Of a stretch of 64,000 nucleotides of DNA, positions 41,170-53,751 are shown in pieces. The notes under the pieces were generated by a model. It had not been told where the DNA came from. It made no database searches and was given only the letters and a program-made list of their open reading frames with translations. The DNA comes from Corella eumyota (taxonomy: Eukaryota > Chordata > Ascidiacea > Phlebobranchia > Corellidae), in NCBI GenBank assembly GCA_963082875.1, contig OY720098.1, positions 4,960,001 through 5,024,000 on the forward strand. Direction: 5' to 3'. Within the stretch, counting starts at the first letter, position 1. The number at the start of each line of letters is the position of its first letter. The translations under genes were made by a program, and so were the position numbers.

Positions 41170-43824
41170 AGAAACGAGTAGAGTCGTAATGACTACTACA
41201 TTGATTTGCACAAATGGTTAAATTTGTAGGCTGCGTTCTATGCCTACTCAATATTATACATTTAACATTGCAGTAAATGAGCTAGTGGCAACTATTACCT
41301 GAATGGAATGAATATAGTTGCTTCTATTATGTACATATTTTGATTTGTTTTATTTGTAACATAATGTTCACTGTGGCAAGTTAGTAATAATATTTAAGCT
41401 CCGCTGTACGTAGTAAAACAACTTTGTTTGTTACCGGAATGTATTTTTAGAAAAAAAAACGTTCAGGCATCCGGTGTAACAATATGATAAACCATTTTAC
41501 AAGAAAACAACAACATCATGCAAAACCCTATTTATATATAACTTAAGCATAGTCCAACTTTAAAATCGGTATATAATACAATAACGAAACAAAATTAACT
41601 TACAACAGAATTGTACGTGAAACTTTCCGAAATCAATATCTATATTGTATTTCTAATTTACACAAGATAAAATAATCAATAAACAGACTATACGCGTTTA
41701 ACTTAAAAGAGACAAGGTAGGCTAACGCAATTGAGAACAGCGCTTCCATTTTTCTGCGGGTAACTACAAAGCGGGAATTCAAGAATTTAACCATTTAACT
41801 ACAGATTCCGAAATTGTAATAGACAATGAACACAACACAGTACCACGTTACCTAACAACATACTAGATTAAACTCTAGCACAGTTTATAGCTATTTCTAA
41901 GGTAACAACTACTCCTATTGTATAACAATGCTGTTATTGATTCCGGTAACGTCATTGTACATATAGTGCTTAGGTGACGCTTGTATTCTATATTTGGCAT
42001 TCACAAACTAACATACACTTTTAAATAACCGCGTCTAATAATAAGCCATGCTAAGCCAATATAGCCTTAACAACTATGTTACGTTTAAACCAACTGCAGA
42101 ATTAATTAAACCAAGTTTGGTAAATTGCAATTTATTCTTGTTCACAAATTGACCCACACAAAAAAATAGTTACTACGAATTCAGCACCGAACTTGTTTAG
42201 GAGTTCTTATTTATATTTTTTTATTTCTAATTCATGAAATTAAGGTTCGGACCTCTTTTCAACAGAATCTAATAAAAAAACGAAAAAAATTGCATGGTCA
42301 CACAGAACTGGAATGTGTTTCTCGATGGTGTAATGTAATTAGACTAACAATACAGCCCCATTTCACCAGTTATACTTTTATGATCGCTCTACGTTAAAAA
42401 GTGTGTAAACTGATTACAATAAAAACAAGGGAGTGCGTCGAAATTGTACAAGTGCGGTCGGTATACGAGCCTTCACAGCCATTCTGCAGAAAAATGCTGG
42501 TCTGACGACGAAACACAACGACGATCAAGTGACGAATAGTAGGTTAAAACGAGCCGTCATGAATAAAAAACAAAGGTGAGATGACACAAATACCACGAGA
42601 TGAAACCACAAAAAGTTTAAAATGTGAACAAGGCGCGAACTTGTCATCATAAAATCACTATTTCATTCTTGGGTTAAATTAAACAGGATGAACACACAAT
42701 AAAAGCTGTAAAAATGCTGCGAATGTTTTGCAGGAAAATAAAAACAAAGAGTACCCTTGGCACGAGATAAAAAAACAATAAAAACATTTAGTGCGACTTG
42801 ATTTAATAAGTCAAAACGACCATTTTGGTTAAAATTTATGTTTTTTTCAAACTTTAACAAACTTTTGCCATTCTGCTTACTTGGAGGTCGTGCCATCGTC
42901 GAATTAAGCTTGTAAGTCAATCTAATTACGTCACAACAATGTCGTGAACTTGTTATCTTAAACATGTCAACGCCAAGTCGTGATTTACGGTGTGTTTAAA
43001 TTACATTGTTGTTCTACGCAAGCTTTAAGTAGCAAGTAAAAACGTACGGCCATGGACCATTGTCCGATAACAAATATGGTTAAAATTTATGTTAATACCA
43101 CTTTTTGTTCGAGAAGCTACAAAAATATATGTTGTAAGAATAAAAATGGTAAAGCGACTTTATTTAAACAAACTGTGCGACTTCGCCGGCCGCAACTTAC
43201 CGGGAAGCGAGTGTTTTATCGTGTTTCCTAAAAACACAGCGAGATTGGATTACACGAATGTCGGCGGGCATTTTCTCAAAGCATTTCCTATTTTGATAAA
43301 AACAGATTGCAACTTCTGACTCACAAACGAAAATACGAAATTTGAGTTGATTTTGGAACAGTAATGCGATGATAAAATTTGTGAGGACCCTGTGTGGGCA
43401 GTGGTGTAGCAGGGGGGATAATAAAACCACAACATAAGTTTTTCATTAAAATTCGAATCATTCCTTAGGCAACCTCTCAAAAAAAAAGTCATTTACAATC
43501 ACAGGTACATTGGAGTGGGTAATGCTCTTATCCAGGATGGTAGAAATTGTGAGGGAAAACAAGTATGACTTTGTTTTTTTTTATCCAATAACCCCTTTTC
43601 CACAAAGTTGGCTAATTTTTGAAACAATATCGGCTTTTATAAAAAATACGATAAAAGCCACGGTCATGTTATTTCATCAGGGTGGCAAAAGTTTGGTAGG
43701 GTGGCATGCAAGCGTCGTGTCACCATGCCACCATTGCACAGTTGACGAGGCATTGAGATTGGCAAATGTGCCAGTCGGCGTGCCACAATAAAGATAAATG
43801 GAAAAAGAAGGAGAGGTGAATAGG
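41170..43824. other. Convergent 2.6-kb spacer, NACHT/WD 3' end to syntaxin-6 3' end
   Basis: It should hold both 3' UTRs. No coding exon is convincing. GC is slightly higher at 42400-43300 and 43660-43800. A GGCAGTGGTGTAGCAGG string at 43399-43415 resembles the end of a hAT-type transposon, but I cannot find its partner. Confidence 0.4.
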
Positions 43825-46800
43825 TTAAGTTAAAAAAAATAATAAAAAAATTAGAAACATTGATGAACCTAGGATTCCGATAGCGCACCATTGTCGTTTA
43901 TCTGAAATAAAAAAAACAATTTTAATGTTTCTGCCAAAAAATGCCTCAATTTAATGTTTTCAAAGTAATTACAAAATTTCACAGGTAAATGTTGTATTTA
44001 ACATGGTTCATTTGGGCACCACCCCTTTTAACAAGCATAAAAATAACTAAATTCTTATTTTTTCTCACAACATGGTAATTTGTTTGTAAATATTTAGTTT
44101 AAATCAACAACATTTTGAAACCACAGAGTACTTGAGTATACTTAGTAACGGTTAATTAACCTAATTGGAAAATTAGTTCATTCCACTAGAAAATTAAATC
44201 ATTTAAAAGCCTTAATTTTATAACACTACTCGACTTATTGGACTACTGGCAAATCTAGTTTTGTTAACATTACAATATAAATACTATATTTCTTAATTAA
44301 ATGATCCATGACATTTAAAAATATAACGAGTTTGCCAAGGGCAATACATGGTACGCTATGGTAACTAGGTTTAAAATAGGTTGTGGTTTTTTCTATTAAT
44401 AGGACATATTAAAGTAATACAAGTTATGATCGACATTTAATTTTTTAGATATTTTTTTTGCTTACCACTTGAAAGTTGTGTAACTTTTGCCATTTTATGT
44501 AACAGTGTATCCATTTTATTTTGAGTGTTTTCCATCTCATTTCCTAGCCCATCCAACATGATTGCCTGTTCATCTAATTCATTGCCTATTGACCTGAAAA
44601 CATATTAAAAAAGTATATATAGTTAACATTGCTGAATTGGTTATTGATAATTCAGACGAATAAATATATTTTGATAATGATCTAAATACATATAGCAATA
44701 TTTAATTTTTCTTTAAACAGTAGGCTAAAATTAAAAGTGAATTTATTTTTAAAAATGTGTTATTCTAATTATTTTTTTATTGTTGACAAACAAGTACCTC
44801 GTTAAAAATACCAAAACAAAAGCAACCCAAAACAAAAAAAAAAATATTTTTATCAATAACAGAATTATAGAGAGTTAAAATTCACTAAGAGGGAAATCAA
44901 AATTACAGCAAATGTAATTCCAGTTAAGGAGGGTGTGTCTTAATTGATACCAAACAAGATTGCAATGACGTCTTTGAATATCATAATAACTACACTCGAA
45001 GAAAATAATATGTTCTCAAGTTGCCTCTAATGGTTCTATGCCGTTTTTATGACTTGACATGAACGTTAGCATGCATTGGTGATTTAGCATGTACTTATGT
45101 AAGTACCAATATACATAAAAGTCAGATAGGTTTAAAAAAATATTGCTATACAAAGCAAATCTAGTGCTTTGTTCTTTATGTGAACATAGCCAAGGGCAAA
45201 CCTTTTAAGAGAAGAAAAAACATTCGCCATGACATTAAATTATAACCATAATCACTCAAAGTAACTAGCAGTTACCCTAAGATAACCAACTTGAACTAAC
45301 ATAAAATCAATACTCATATTTTGTGGCTTATGGGACATTTATAGAGCACAATTGAAATAAAACTTACTTTGACATGTTTTTTAAAATTCCAACGCTGTCA
45401 GCAACTAAGTCAAGTTGGTCATCCTGTTGACTAATTATCATCTGAACAAATAAACAAATATTTAAAAAATGTCAATTAAAATTTGTCAAAAAAAAATCGC
45501 CAACGTTATTTAAATCGTTTGGCACACTAAATTTTGTTATTGAAAAACAGTTTCCTACAAAATTCGACAATGTAGGGCAGCTTTTTAACAAATCAAATTA
45601 TTTTGACAAATAAATATAAACATGTCTATATTATTTTTTAAATATGCAACATTACATAAAGAAACTAAAATACGAACTTATGTTGAAATAGTATGTTAAA
45701 GTAATCAATAGACCTAGTTAATCCTTAAGAGCTTATTAATATTCAAATTAATAACTTTGCATTGGGCAGTTGGCCATCTGTCAGTGAGTAGACCTCGCAA
45801 GGCCTCGAGCAAAAATCAATATGTCTTATAATCACAAAATCAATAAATAAAATTAAGAAAAGGCTCAAGGCAATTAAGAAAATTTTTGTTGTGTATAAAT
45901 AATCGAACAATCAAATAGGTTAACTTGGTGAGGAAATATTAAAATATTAATGACACCTAAAAGTGCATGTTAATATCAATTTCCTTTTTTTAACATTAAC
46001 GTCAATCAAAATTCTTTTATAAATAATTAATTTCTATGAACAAAAACTTTGATGACAACAACTAATATTGCTGTTTTCTAGGACTTAAAACCGGTTTTAC
46101 CAATAACAATTGTTCAATAATTAAACAGATACAGGATGATAACAATTTTTTATTAAAGTTTTGTTTTAGGTAGATCAAACAAGCTAGAAATTAAAATAAT
46201 AAAAATGTAATAAAAATAGAAGGTTGACCTGATGGGTAATATAATAGTATGGAGCTTTTATAAGCTGTTGTAAAACTATTACTTTACTTGATTAGGTTAA
46301 CAGGAAGCTTTAATATTATCAACCCTGAGATTATTTATAAGCTTGTTTCATTCAATATTTTATAATAATAACATAAATAATTTACTGTCAAAAATAACAA
46401 ACGTTCTAATTTCAACTATTACCAAAGCAATTTTTAAACAAATTATTGTTCAGAATTCAGGCACCACATACCAAGTAAAGCAAATACCTAATTTATATCA
46501 TTTAATAGGCACTTAATTTATTAGCACAAGCAAAAAACATAGAACCTACATAGCATTTACATAAGGGCAATTAAGCAATTTAAAATTCCCAACTACAAAT
46601 TAAGAAGCTAAACTCTAGAAACATTTCAACACCAAACTGTTAAATCTGTAAATCTAATAAAGGTCAAATAATTATATTTCCAGAATAACCAGTCAGTTTA
46701 GCACATAAATTGCTTAGTAATGTCAGAGTATTTTTAATAATAATTATATACATTTATAAATAACATTTCTTTGAATACTGAAAAGCCAATTAAAAACTCA

Positions 46801-48690
46801 TTAGGCACTGCTTATACTATATATATAATTAAATTTTAACAAAACTGGTACCCTAGGAGTTTTTATTAATCACTTATTAAGAAAAATACATTAATATTAT
46901 TAAGAATTGGTGAAAAAAAATTAAAAAATAAAGTTTCTAATTAATAACCTGTTGTTTCATTTGTTGATCTTCCATAAAAGAATTATTTTCATTTTCAGAA
47001 GCCATTTCCAACTTAGAATATCGATTGTAACCTCCGTTGCCATTAGTTTTACCATTTTGCAATAAAGTCTACAAAAAACATAATAATACAACGTAATTTG
47101 GTTAAAATATCCATTACAATAATTCTAGGAGTTATATGGAAATGAGTCAAAATGTTTTTTTAAAATTTAATTCAGTTTTGAAAACATTATTAAAACTTTA
47201 GAATACCTTTCTTAAAATTTTATCAGCTTTTAATTTGGTTTGAGGGTCGTTCAGTTCATCCTTCATTCCTTGAATACAAACTCGAGTTGAACCAATGAAT
47301 TGTTTCCTAGTCCCAAGTTCATCAACAGATATATGAAATTTTCTAGGGTTGGACTCAACAATACGTAAAATAAAAGTTAAGAAAACAACAAACTTTGACT
47401 TAAATTATCAAGTAAAATTATAGAATTAGGTTGTTAAAAATAACTATAATTATTTTGTTTAAATATATATAATGTATAAATACAAAAAAACCTATAAATG
47501 TATTTATGTTTTAACAAAAAAAAGCAGCAAGTTAAATGGCAAATCTTATTTTAAATAACCTTAAAAGTGTCTTCAACCCAATACATTTATAGCCTGAAGT
47601 CAAATATTGTGAAAGTTAAATGACTCATGTGGTTAACTTGTCGCAAATGAAATGCCGTACCAACTTAAACTAAGCTTTTAACACTTTAAAAGCAATAAAA
47701 CTAAAAAAGTATTTAAAAAAAACAAGTAAAACAATGTTTTCACTTAGTACTTTGCCCTATAATGTGTATGTATTTTAAATAACAAAAAGGTATCTAGTGA
47801 TTTTTACTTAATTGGTTTCCTTAAATGTAACAAAACACTAAACCTTTAACCTTATGTTGAATAATACAGGAAGTCTAGATAAAACGGGCAATTGAATTAA
47901 TACCTAAATTCCCTTATGTCCACAGTTGTTAACAAAAAATGTAGGCTAATTATTATTACATAATATAGAACATTTTTAAAGTTTTACAAAAAAATTATTT
48001 TTTAACAAATTAAAAAAAATATGAAAGTCAACAAACAATATTATCTCTTAGAACAATAGGAATATTAACCCAGATTTACAACCAAATTGTAATTAATTAC
48101 ATTCGTGATAGGAAAAGGCTTAAGTGCTTTACCACAAATTGCATGCCTTAAAAACTCTCGATTCTTATACCGAACCATTTCCTTTCCATGCTTGACTAAA
48201 CAAACTTTAAGAGACTAGACATAACTTTGTCTTCTAAGACTTTAAGGGCTTCTTTGTTTAAAATTGAAATATAAAGTGTTCTTAAAAAATAAATTGTTAT
48301 TGTTTGGTTTAATTAAATATTTAAACCTAATTTTTTTTTATTAAAAAGGATATCAATTGTTTCATCAAGATCTTCCAAGTCCCACTCTATACTTCTTAGA
48401 CCATTGTTTAACTCGTTGCTTATTCGATCATAATCATCCCTATTTTCGTTAGTAGTTTCATTTAACATTGCCTTCCATTTTTCATACAAACTTCGGCAGT
48501 TGTTTACAGATTTTTCAACCTCCCTGAAAACAAAATTTGACTTCAACAACTAAATAAATAAATATATGACACCACTACAATTTTTTTAAGAAAATACAAC
48601 AGTTAGTATTACTGGTACTTAAAAGGTAAAAGGGGCAAGTAAATAATTGACCTACCCTTTCACAACAAAAAATGGGTCCTCAACCGACAT
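43825..48690 (-). CDS. STX6: Syntaxin-6/10-type Qc-SNARE
   Basis: Seven exons on the minus strand: 48690-48656, 48523-48354, 47364-47207, 47068-46949, 45441-45368, 44593-44466 and 43901-43825, giving 253 aa (human STX6, from memory, 255). Matches: MSVEDPFFVVKGEVEKSV, the Habc signature LRSIEWDLEDLDETI joined to ESNPRKF, the SNARE motif through QQDDQLDLVADSVGILKNMS with the zero-layer Gln in LDEQAIML, and the C-terminal anchor preceded by DKRQWCAIGILG. It is a tail-anchored Qc-SNARE of the trans-Golgi/endosome acting in retrograde fusion. The second intron is AT-AC (listed separately). Reading exon 2 on to a GT donor would insert LFNKKKL and destroy the match, so the AT-AC junction is well supported. 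Introns 2 and 4 are unusually long for this window (about 1.0 and 1.5 kb). Confidence 0.95.
47365..48353 (-). other. U12-type AT-AC intron of syntaxin-6
   Basis: Minus strand: exon ...GAAACAATTG, then the intron starts ATATCCTTTT, an exact match to the minor-spliceosome AT-AC 5' site. It ends TTTTCTTAACTTTTATTTTAC before exon GTATTGTTGAG; TTTTCTTAAC is a near-perfect U12 branch site with its A 12 nt before the intron's final C. Joining gives DLDETIG-IVESNPRKF, the expected syntaxin-6 sequence, in phase 1. Length 989 nt. Confidence 0.9.
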
Positions 48691-50657
48691 TTTGAGCTGA
48701 TTAAAATATACAGTAAAACTTTTGTTGTTTTTAAAACAAAAACTGAGATTTTTCCACAGAACTTGTTAGCATGAAACCTTGTTCAATTAACCGATATCAA
48801 TCTTGAATGTTATTCTTTAAACACTTTTTTTAACTTCAAAAACACAACAGAATAAACTGTGTATAATTAGGCACAAAACCAGCTATTATGCACAGTTTGG
48901 TTTCACAGTAAAAATAAAAAAAAGTTAAACAGCTATCGTCTGCAAAAAAAGATTAAATTGTTTTTTTATTGTTTGTAAGTGCCATAAAAAAGTTATTGAA
49001 AATTGGAATATTTCCGTGTCTAACTGTATTACCCTAATAGATACTAACAATAAACTTTATAATAAAGAATTATTTAAAGTGCCTTTCTACTAGAAACTTA
49101 ACAATAAATATTAAATTACTGATGATATCAGATAACTCCAAATTAAGAAATAAATGATGTAACTTTCATTGACACGAAACAACACTTACAAAAAAAACTG
49201 TAGACGTCCTGCTGTAAGTGTTATTTGACAAAACACTAAAAGTTTTAATAAAGGATAAAACATTGTACATATGAAGGCTAACATGATATAAATAAATAGC
49301 CAATAAGCCAATATTAGCAGAAGACCTTGGGTCAGTTAAAACATGCAACTTGAAAGTCTTTCTGGATGTGTACATAAAAAACTATACTTAGTTAAAAAAA
49401 TTCATTTAATTTAATTATAAACATATGCAGTAAATATACTTAATATTTTGTTACTCAACAAAGTATTACCAACTGCTATCCAAAGACTACAATGATCTAA
49501 TGGTGCAATATTTTTATACCCTTACAGCCATATTTTGCTTACAATCCTTTCTAAGGAAATAAATTTTCCCTTTAAAAAAATAACCAAAACTTGCACCATC
49601 ACATCATTCTATTTTCATTTCCTCTTTCACCTGAAAATTCCCCACGAAAATTTAAGGTACTCTTTCTTTACCATTTGTTTACTAACTATTATTAATATTT
49701 AATTTTAAGATTAACTCACTAACAAACAAAAATAGAACAAAGCCGTAATACGCGACACTTTTTTGCTTACAGTGAAAATTGTTTGTCTAGCAAAATTTTG
49801 GTAATTAAAACCTTTTGAAGGGTATACAAGTATATAGCACTTGTCTGCTTGTGTAAATAAGTATTCCTTGACCAATAAAAACACGAATAATATAGAAGTC
49901 AAGACAATATTATAATATTCGTATGCCAAATATCCTTCTTACTTAAATTTTGTACACAAACTTTAAATTTGCCATTGGTTTCCTAGTGGTGTTCACCACT
50001 TTCCTTCGCTTACTTTCGCTGATAACAACAAAAACTTGCTGGAGATTTCGTTTGCCCTTATTAGTTGCCTTTTTCGCTACTGACGTCACAGAAATTTGTT
50101 CATGCGTGAAGGATAACGCTATGACGCATATAAATAAAATTCTCCCTACGTTTTATTTTTATGTCTGGCATTTGCACAATTTTCTTCAAATCGGAAATAA
50201 AAGTAGTGATTTGCGTCACATTTTAATTATCACATAACGTCTACGCAATTTTAATATGATTAGTAATTACTCTCAGTTACTTCGATGCTAAAAAAAGAAC
50301 TTAGTTGCTTTGTTATCGGGAATTTTTTATTTAATATATTTAGCAATAATTTATTTTCGGATACAACACGTTTTGTTGACTTTTGTGTTTATTGACAATC
50401 GTGACGTTTAAAAAAGGTTCAAGGACAAAATACAAATATAGAAAAATATATGATTGGGAAAATCATACACAACAGAGTTTTAACAACAGTTTTTTGTAAA
50501 TGTTATTATAATTTATGCGCATAAAACTAAACAATAATTAGAATTTAATTCATTGCCTTTAAAACGGTTTAATAAAATATCTTAATATATTGTAAAACAT
50601 TGCATAAAATATAGTTAACTTTTAAATATAAAATAACAACAACATAAAAATATATCT
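48691..50657. other. Syntaxin-6 upstream region and CtIP 3' region
   Basis: About 2 kb, AT-rich. A consensus CRE (TGACGTCA) is at 50081-50088 in a slightly GC-richer patch (49960-50240). Open frames here (49375-49166 minus, 49929-49711 minus, 49950-50237 plus) match nothing I know. Confidence 0.45.
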
Positions 50658-52385
50658 TCAAATTTGCTTGGTTGGAAACTTTGCCTGATAGGGCTTCCTT
50701 CTTCTTCGCCTGCTGCTCTTTTCTTTTATCTCTTGCTGTTCTTTACTTGTAAGTGTTTTCTCTTCTGTTATATATCCTCTCTCCAAACAGACTGAAGTAC
50801 TTGGTATTCCAATGTCCCAGAAATGTTTCGGAGTTGAAGGTGGAACATATTCATAGCGATGACGACACACTTCACGCATTGTTGCTTCCCGCACATCAGG
50901 TGGAAGATCGCTATAATAAGCTGCACACTGAGGGCAAGTTTTTGTGTCCAGCTTTGCTCGGTCCTCGCGTTTTCTTACAACCGATTGATATTTGTGGGTA
51001 ATTTCATTATGTTTTTTTGGAGCAATGTCAAAACTGCTGTTGGAGTCAGAGCAGATAACATTTTCTTTTTCATTTGATGTTAAAAATGACTTTTCAGGTT
51101 TAACAACTTCTTGTAAAGCAGTATTACCCAGAAATTTATCAACACATACTTTATCTGAGTCATAAACACTCTCATTTGCAAGTGAATTCTGTGTATAATT
51201 ATTATCCAACATAGTTTCATCAATATTCATTTTAGTTTCGTATAATTTTGATTCGTTAAGCACTGTAGTCATTCCTAAAACCCCATCTGTTCTATCAAAC
51301 AACTCATCCAAACTTGTGTGTGCATCATGGTTGGGAGACAAATATTCTTCTAACTCAGATTGATTAGGTGATTTCGATTGTTTATATTTATTTGATGCAC
51401 TTTGTTCTGGACAAACTAATTTAACGCCTTTATTTGTACGATCGTTATTACTTTTGTTCCAGGATCTTTTATTTATAGTTGTTTGTTTCAGAGGTTTTTT
51501 AATGTGAAGCCATCCTTGATATTGAGAATTTTTATTCGTACTTTTATTAAATAAAGAAAGAGTTGGCAATAAGCTTGGGCTAGATATTGTGTCATTAGCA
51601 ATTACACTGCCTTGAGTATTAGTTCCATTAAAATGCCTTTTTTTTCTGGAAGATGATTTGCTTATAACAGGTGATGCTGGAATTAAAATACTCTCCTCCT
51701 CCTCTTCATCACAGTTGTTATGTTCTTTACAAAAACTCATACAAGTTTCATCGGGATCAAAATTTAAGTCAGTTTTGGAGTCCAAATTCAAATTATTAGA
51801 TGACTTTAATTTATTTGTTTTTAAATTTAATTTAGATTCTGGCTTTACAAAGTCGTGGTCTTTTCGAAGGTCTGAATCCAAATTATCAACAACATGGTTG
51901 TCATCAACGTAATCATTTTCCATCAAGACTTCACTATTTGGAAAACATGTGTCAGGAGCTAAAATAATGGATTTTATTGTTGTGGTATGCTCACTTTTAT
52001 CAATTGCAAATGGATAATCACTCTTATTACTTCCTTTATCGAATGTTTTTTCAGAACAATTCAAATCGGGTCTTTGACATGCACCTTTTAATTTCTCAAG
52101 ATTATTTTCTAAGTTTTTACACTTTATTTTATCAAATTCATTTAATTTTGTTAGGTTCAAATAATCATTTTTAAGTTTTTGATTTTCCGTTTCAAGATTT
52201 TTAACAGACACTTCTAGATCCTTGATTTTTTCACATAAATTGTTTGAATTATTGTCATTGTTTTTAATGGTACGATTTCTTTTTAATAATGTTTTAATTA
52301 CTTGCTGCAAAGCTTGAACAATAAGAGAGTTTTCTGGAATCGAATCAGAATTTTGTAAGGCACAAAATTTACAACCAACAGACAT
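50658..52385 (-). CDS. RBBP8: CtIP/RBBP8 (Sae2-type DNA end-resection factor), intronless
   Basis: Single frame of 575 aa, shorter than vertebrate CtIP (about 900). N-terminal: CxxC (CKFCA), then a coiled coil from about residue 20 to 105 matching the tetramerisation region. A DxxIPxSP-like ILIPASPVIS patch comes next. Before the C-terminus SLDELFDRTD matches the vertebrate SLEDMFDRT motif. The C-terminal Sae2 domain is clear: VVRKREDRAKL, CPQCAAYY, CRHRYEYVPPSTPKHFWDIG and ERGYITEE. These include the paired Cys, the RHR DNA-contact motif and the CDK-type Ser/Thr-Pro site (STP) preceding FW. Known role: activates MRE11 nuclease in double-strand-break resection, needed in S/G2 and meiosis. Most of the middle is disordered and Asn/Ser-rich. 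A PLDLS CtBP motif is not seen. It is one of two intronless large genes in the window. Confidence 0.93.
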   Translation of the reverse strand: MSVGCKFCALQNSDSIPENSLIVQALQQVIKTLLKRNRTIKNNDNNSNNLCEKIKDLEVSVKNLETENQKLKNDYLNLTKLNEFDKIKCKNLENNLEKLKGACQRPDLNCSEKTFDKGSNKSDYPFAIDKSEHTTTIKSIILAPDTCFPNSEVLMENDYVDDNHVVDNLDSDLRKDHDFVKPESKLNLKTNKLKSSNNLNLDSKTDLNFDPDETCMSFCKEHNNCDEEEEESILIPASPVISKSSSRKKRHFNGTNTQGSVIANDTISSPSLLPTLSLFNKSTNKNSQYQGWLHIKKPLKQTTINKRSWNKSNNDRTNKGVKLVCPEQSASNKYKQSKSPNQSELEEYLSPNHDAHTSLDELFDRTDGVLGMTTVLNESKLYETKMNIDETMLDNNYTQNSLANESVYDSDKVCVDKFLGNTALQEVVKPEKSFLTSNEKENVICSDSNSSFDIAPKKHNEITHKYQSVVRKREDRAKLDTKTCPQCAAYYSDLPPDVREATMREVCRHRYEYVPPSTPKHFWDIGIPSTSVCLERGYITEEKTLTSKEQQEIKEKSSRRRRRKPYQAKFPTKQI

Positions 52386-53199
52386 CTTGAAGTGTGTTAC
52401 TTTATTTTTTGATGATTAACAAAAATGCACACCACTAAAATGTCCAGGCTAAGTTTTTTTAACCTTCGAAACTTTTGATCTGCTGGTAACTCCAAAAAGT
52501 TTAATAATAAAAAAATGTTATTTCTCGTCTGCATGTATTTGTTGGTTCAAAAATTGGTAATATACTGCAATACAATAAATTCAGTCATGTAACGCCAGTT
52601 CAATATATTAAACAATATTACTATTTCAAGTAGAAATATTAAACAACTAAGCAGTGTATGTTTATTAACAGTTTTTTGCTACTATCTTGAGAAACTTCGG
52701 ACAGTCGGTAAACGTAATGCAGGTTAAGTTTCTTCCTTTGGCGCTATTTATTGCAGAGTTTCCAATAAAGAGTCACTTTCAAGGTAAAAAAAATTATCAA
52801 AGACAGCTTGAAAGATCATTTTTAAATAAAGTACAAATATCACAAATTAATTGGGCATTCGTTAAAAATCATGTTTAACAGTATTTAATGATCGTAGACA
52901 TTTACATTTTTGCTGGGCTCTTTAGCGTCAGCATCCGATAGGAAAACGCTTCGCAAATCTATCACTTGCAATGCAAAGGCTTTCCTAGCCTCAAACCAGA
53001 CTTGATGCTGGTTTACATAGAACGACAAAAAAAAAGTATAATCTGTTGGCATTGGACAATAACATACAGTGTTGGCTACCGGGGTAACAAAAACCAAACA
53101 TTATCATCCAGAATCAACTCATATGTAAACTTGCTGCCACGCCGTGCGGTTTAAACGCCATACAAAAGACTTATTAATACGAATAGAACTTATATAGAC
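52386..53199. other. CtIP upstream region with a coding-like GC-richer block
   Basis: The CtIP promoter should be here. At 52885-53155 composition becomes more GC-rich, with a minus-strand frame at 53097-52885 containing QHQVWFEARKAFALQVIDL. I recognise no family. It could be an exon of an unmodelled gene, a captured fragment, or part of a transposon. Confidence 0.35.
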
Positions 53200-53751
53200 A
53201 AAGGTGGGCACCAAATCGTTAATGCGTTAAACGTTAAATAACGAAGTTAATTTTTTTGTTAAAATTTAACTTTTAAGTTAATTTTTAAAATCGTTATCGG
53301 ACCTGTTAACTTTCGTTAAATTGTGCTTCCGTTAAATTAAGCCCGTTAACTCAATATTTTACAAGTAAATCCATGGTAATATAAGGAATATATATGTTTA
53401 AAATCGCCGTTTATCGGGTTTAATCGTCGCAATTTTTAAACGATGTAAGTAATTACTATCCGGCCACTGTTATTTGGGCATTAGGCCTATGCCAGTTTTA
53501 AAAACTTCTTCTAAACCATTTTCGTCTAGTTAAAACATCGATTAAGAAAAAAATTATTTTTTTTAAATCTTTTTTTATAAAAAAATTAATTTTTTTGTTT
53601 GTTTTAATTAAATTTTAACGGTAACGTTTAACGATAACTTCCGTTACACTTGGTTTAATTTACCGAAAAAAACGTTAGCGAAGTTACTGTTATGTGTAAC
53701 GAATACCCATTTAACGAAGTTGCTTTTTCGTTTAATTGTGCCCGCCTATGC
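53200..53751. mobile_element. Non-autonomous hAT-type DNA transposon (MITE-like), 552 bp
   Basis: The 8-bp direct repeat ATATAGAC flanks the element (53192-53199 and 53752-53759), the hAT-specific target-duplication length. Terminal inverted repeats are imperfect: left AAAGGTGGGCACCAAA, right end reverse-complemented GCATAGGCGGGCACAA, sharing AGGYGGGCAC. The interior has no coding frame but is packed with GTTAA/TTAACG-type subterminal motifs on both strands, like transposase binding repeats. An intact 8-bp duplication suggests fairly recent insertion. The exact element ends may shift by 1-3 bases. Confidence 0.85.

Noticed and set aside
43510-43791. Plus-strand frame of 93 aa near the syntaxin-6 3' end
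   Set aside because: Partly opposite the syntaxin-6 3' region, with no family match. Composition hints at old repeat sequence rather than a gene.
49950-50237. Plus-strand frame of 95 aa with a CRE nearby
   Set aside because: No homology and no splice partners. I kept only the CRE as a note.
50753-52174. Several plus-strand frames over CtIP
   Set aside because: Antisense shadows of the long CtIP frame.
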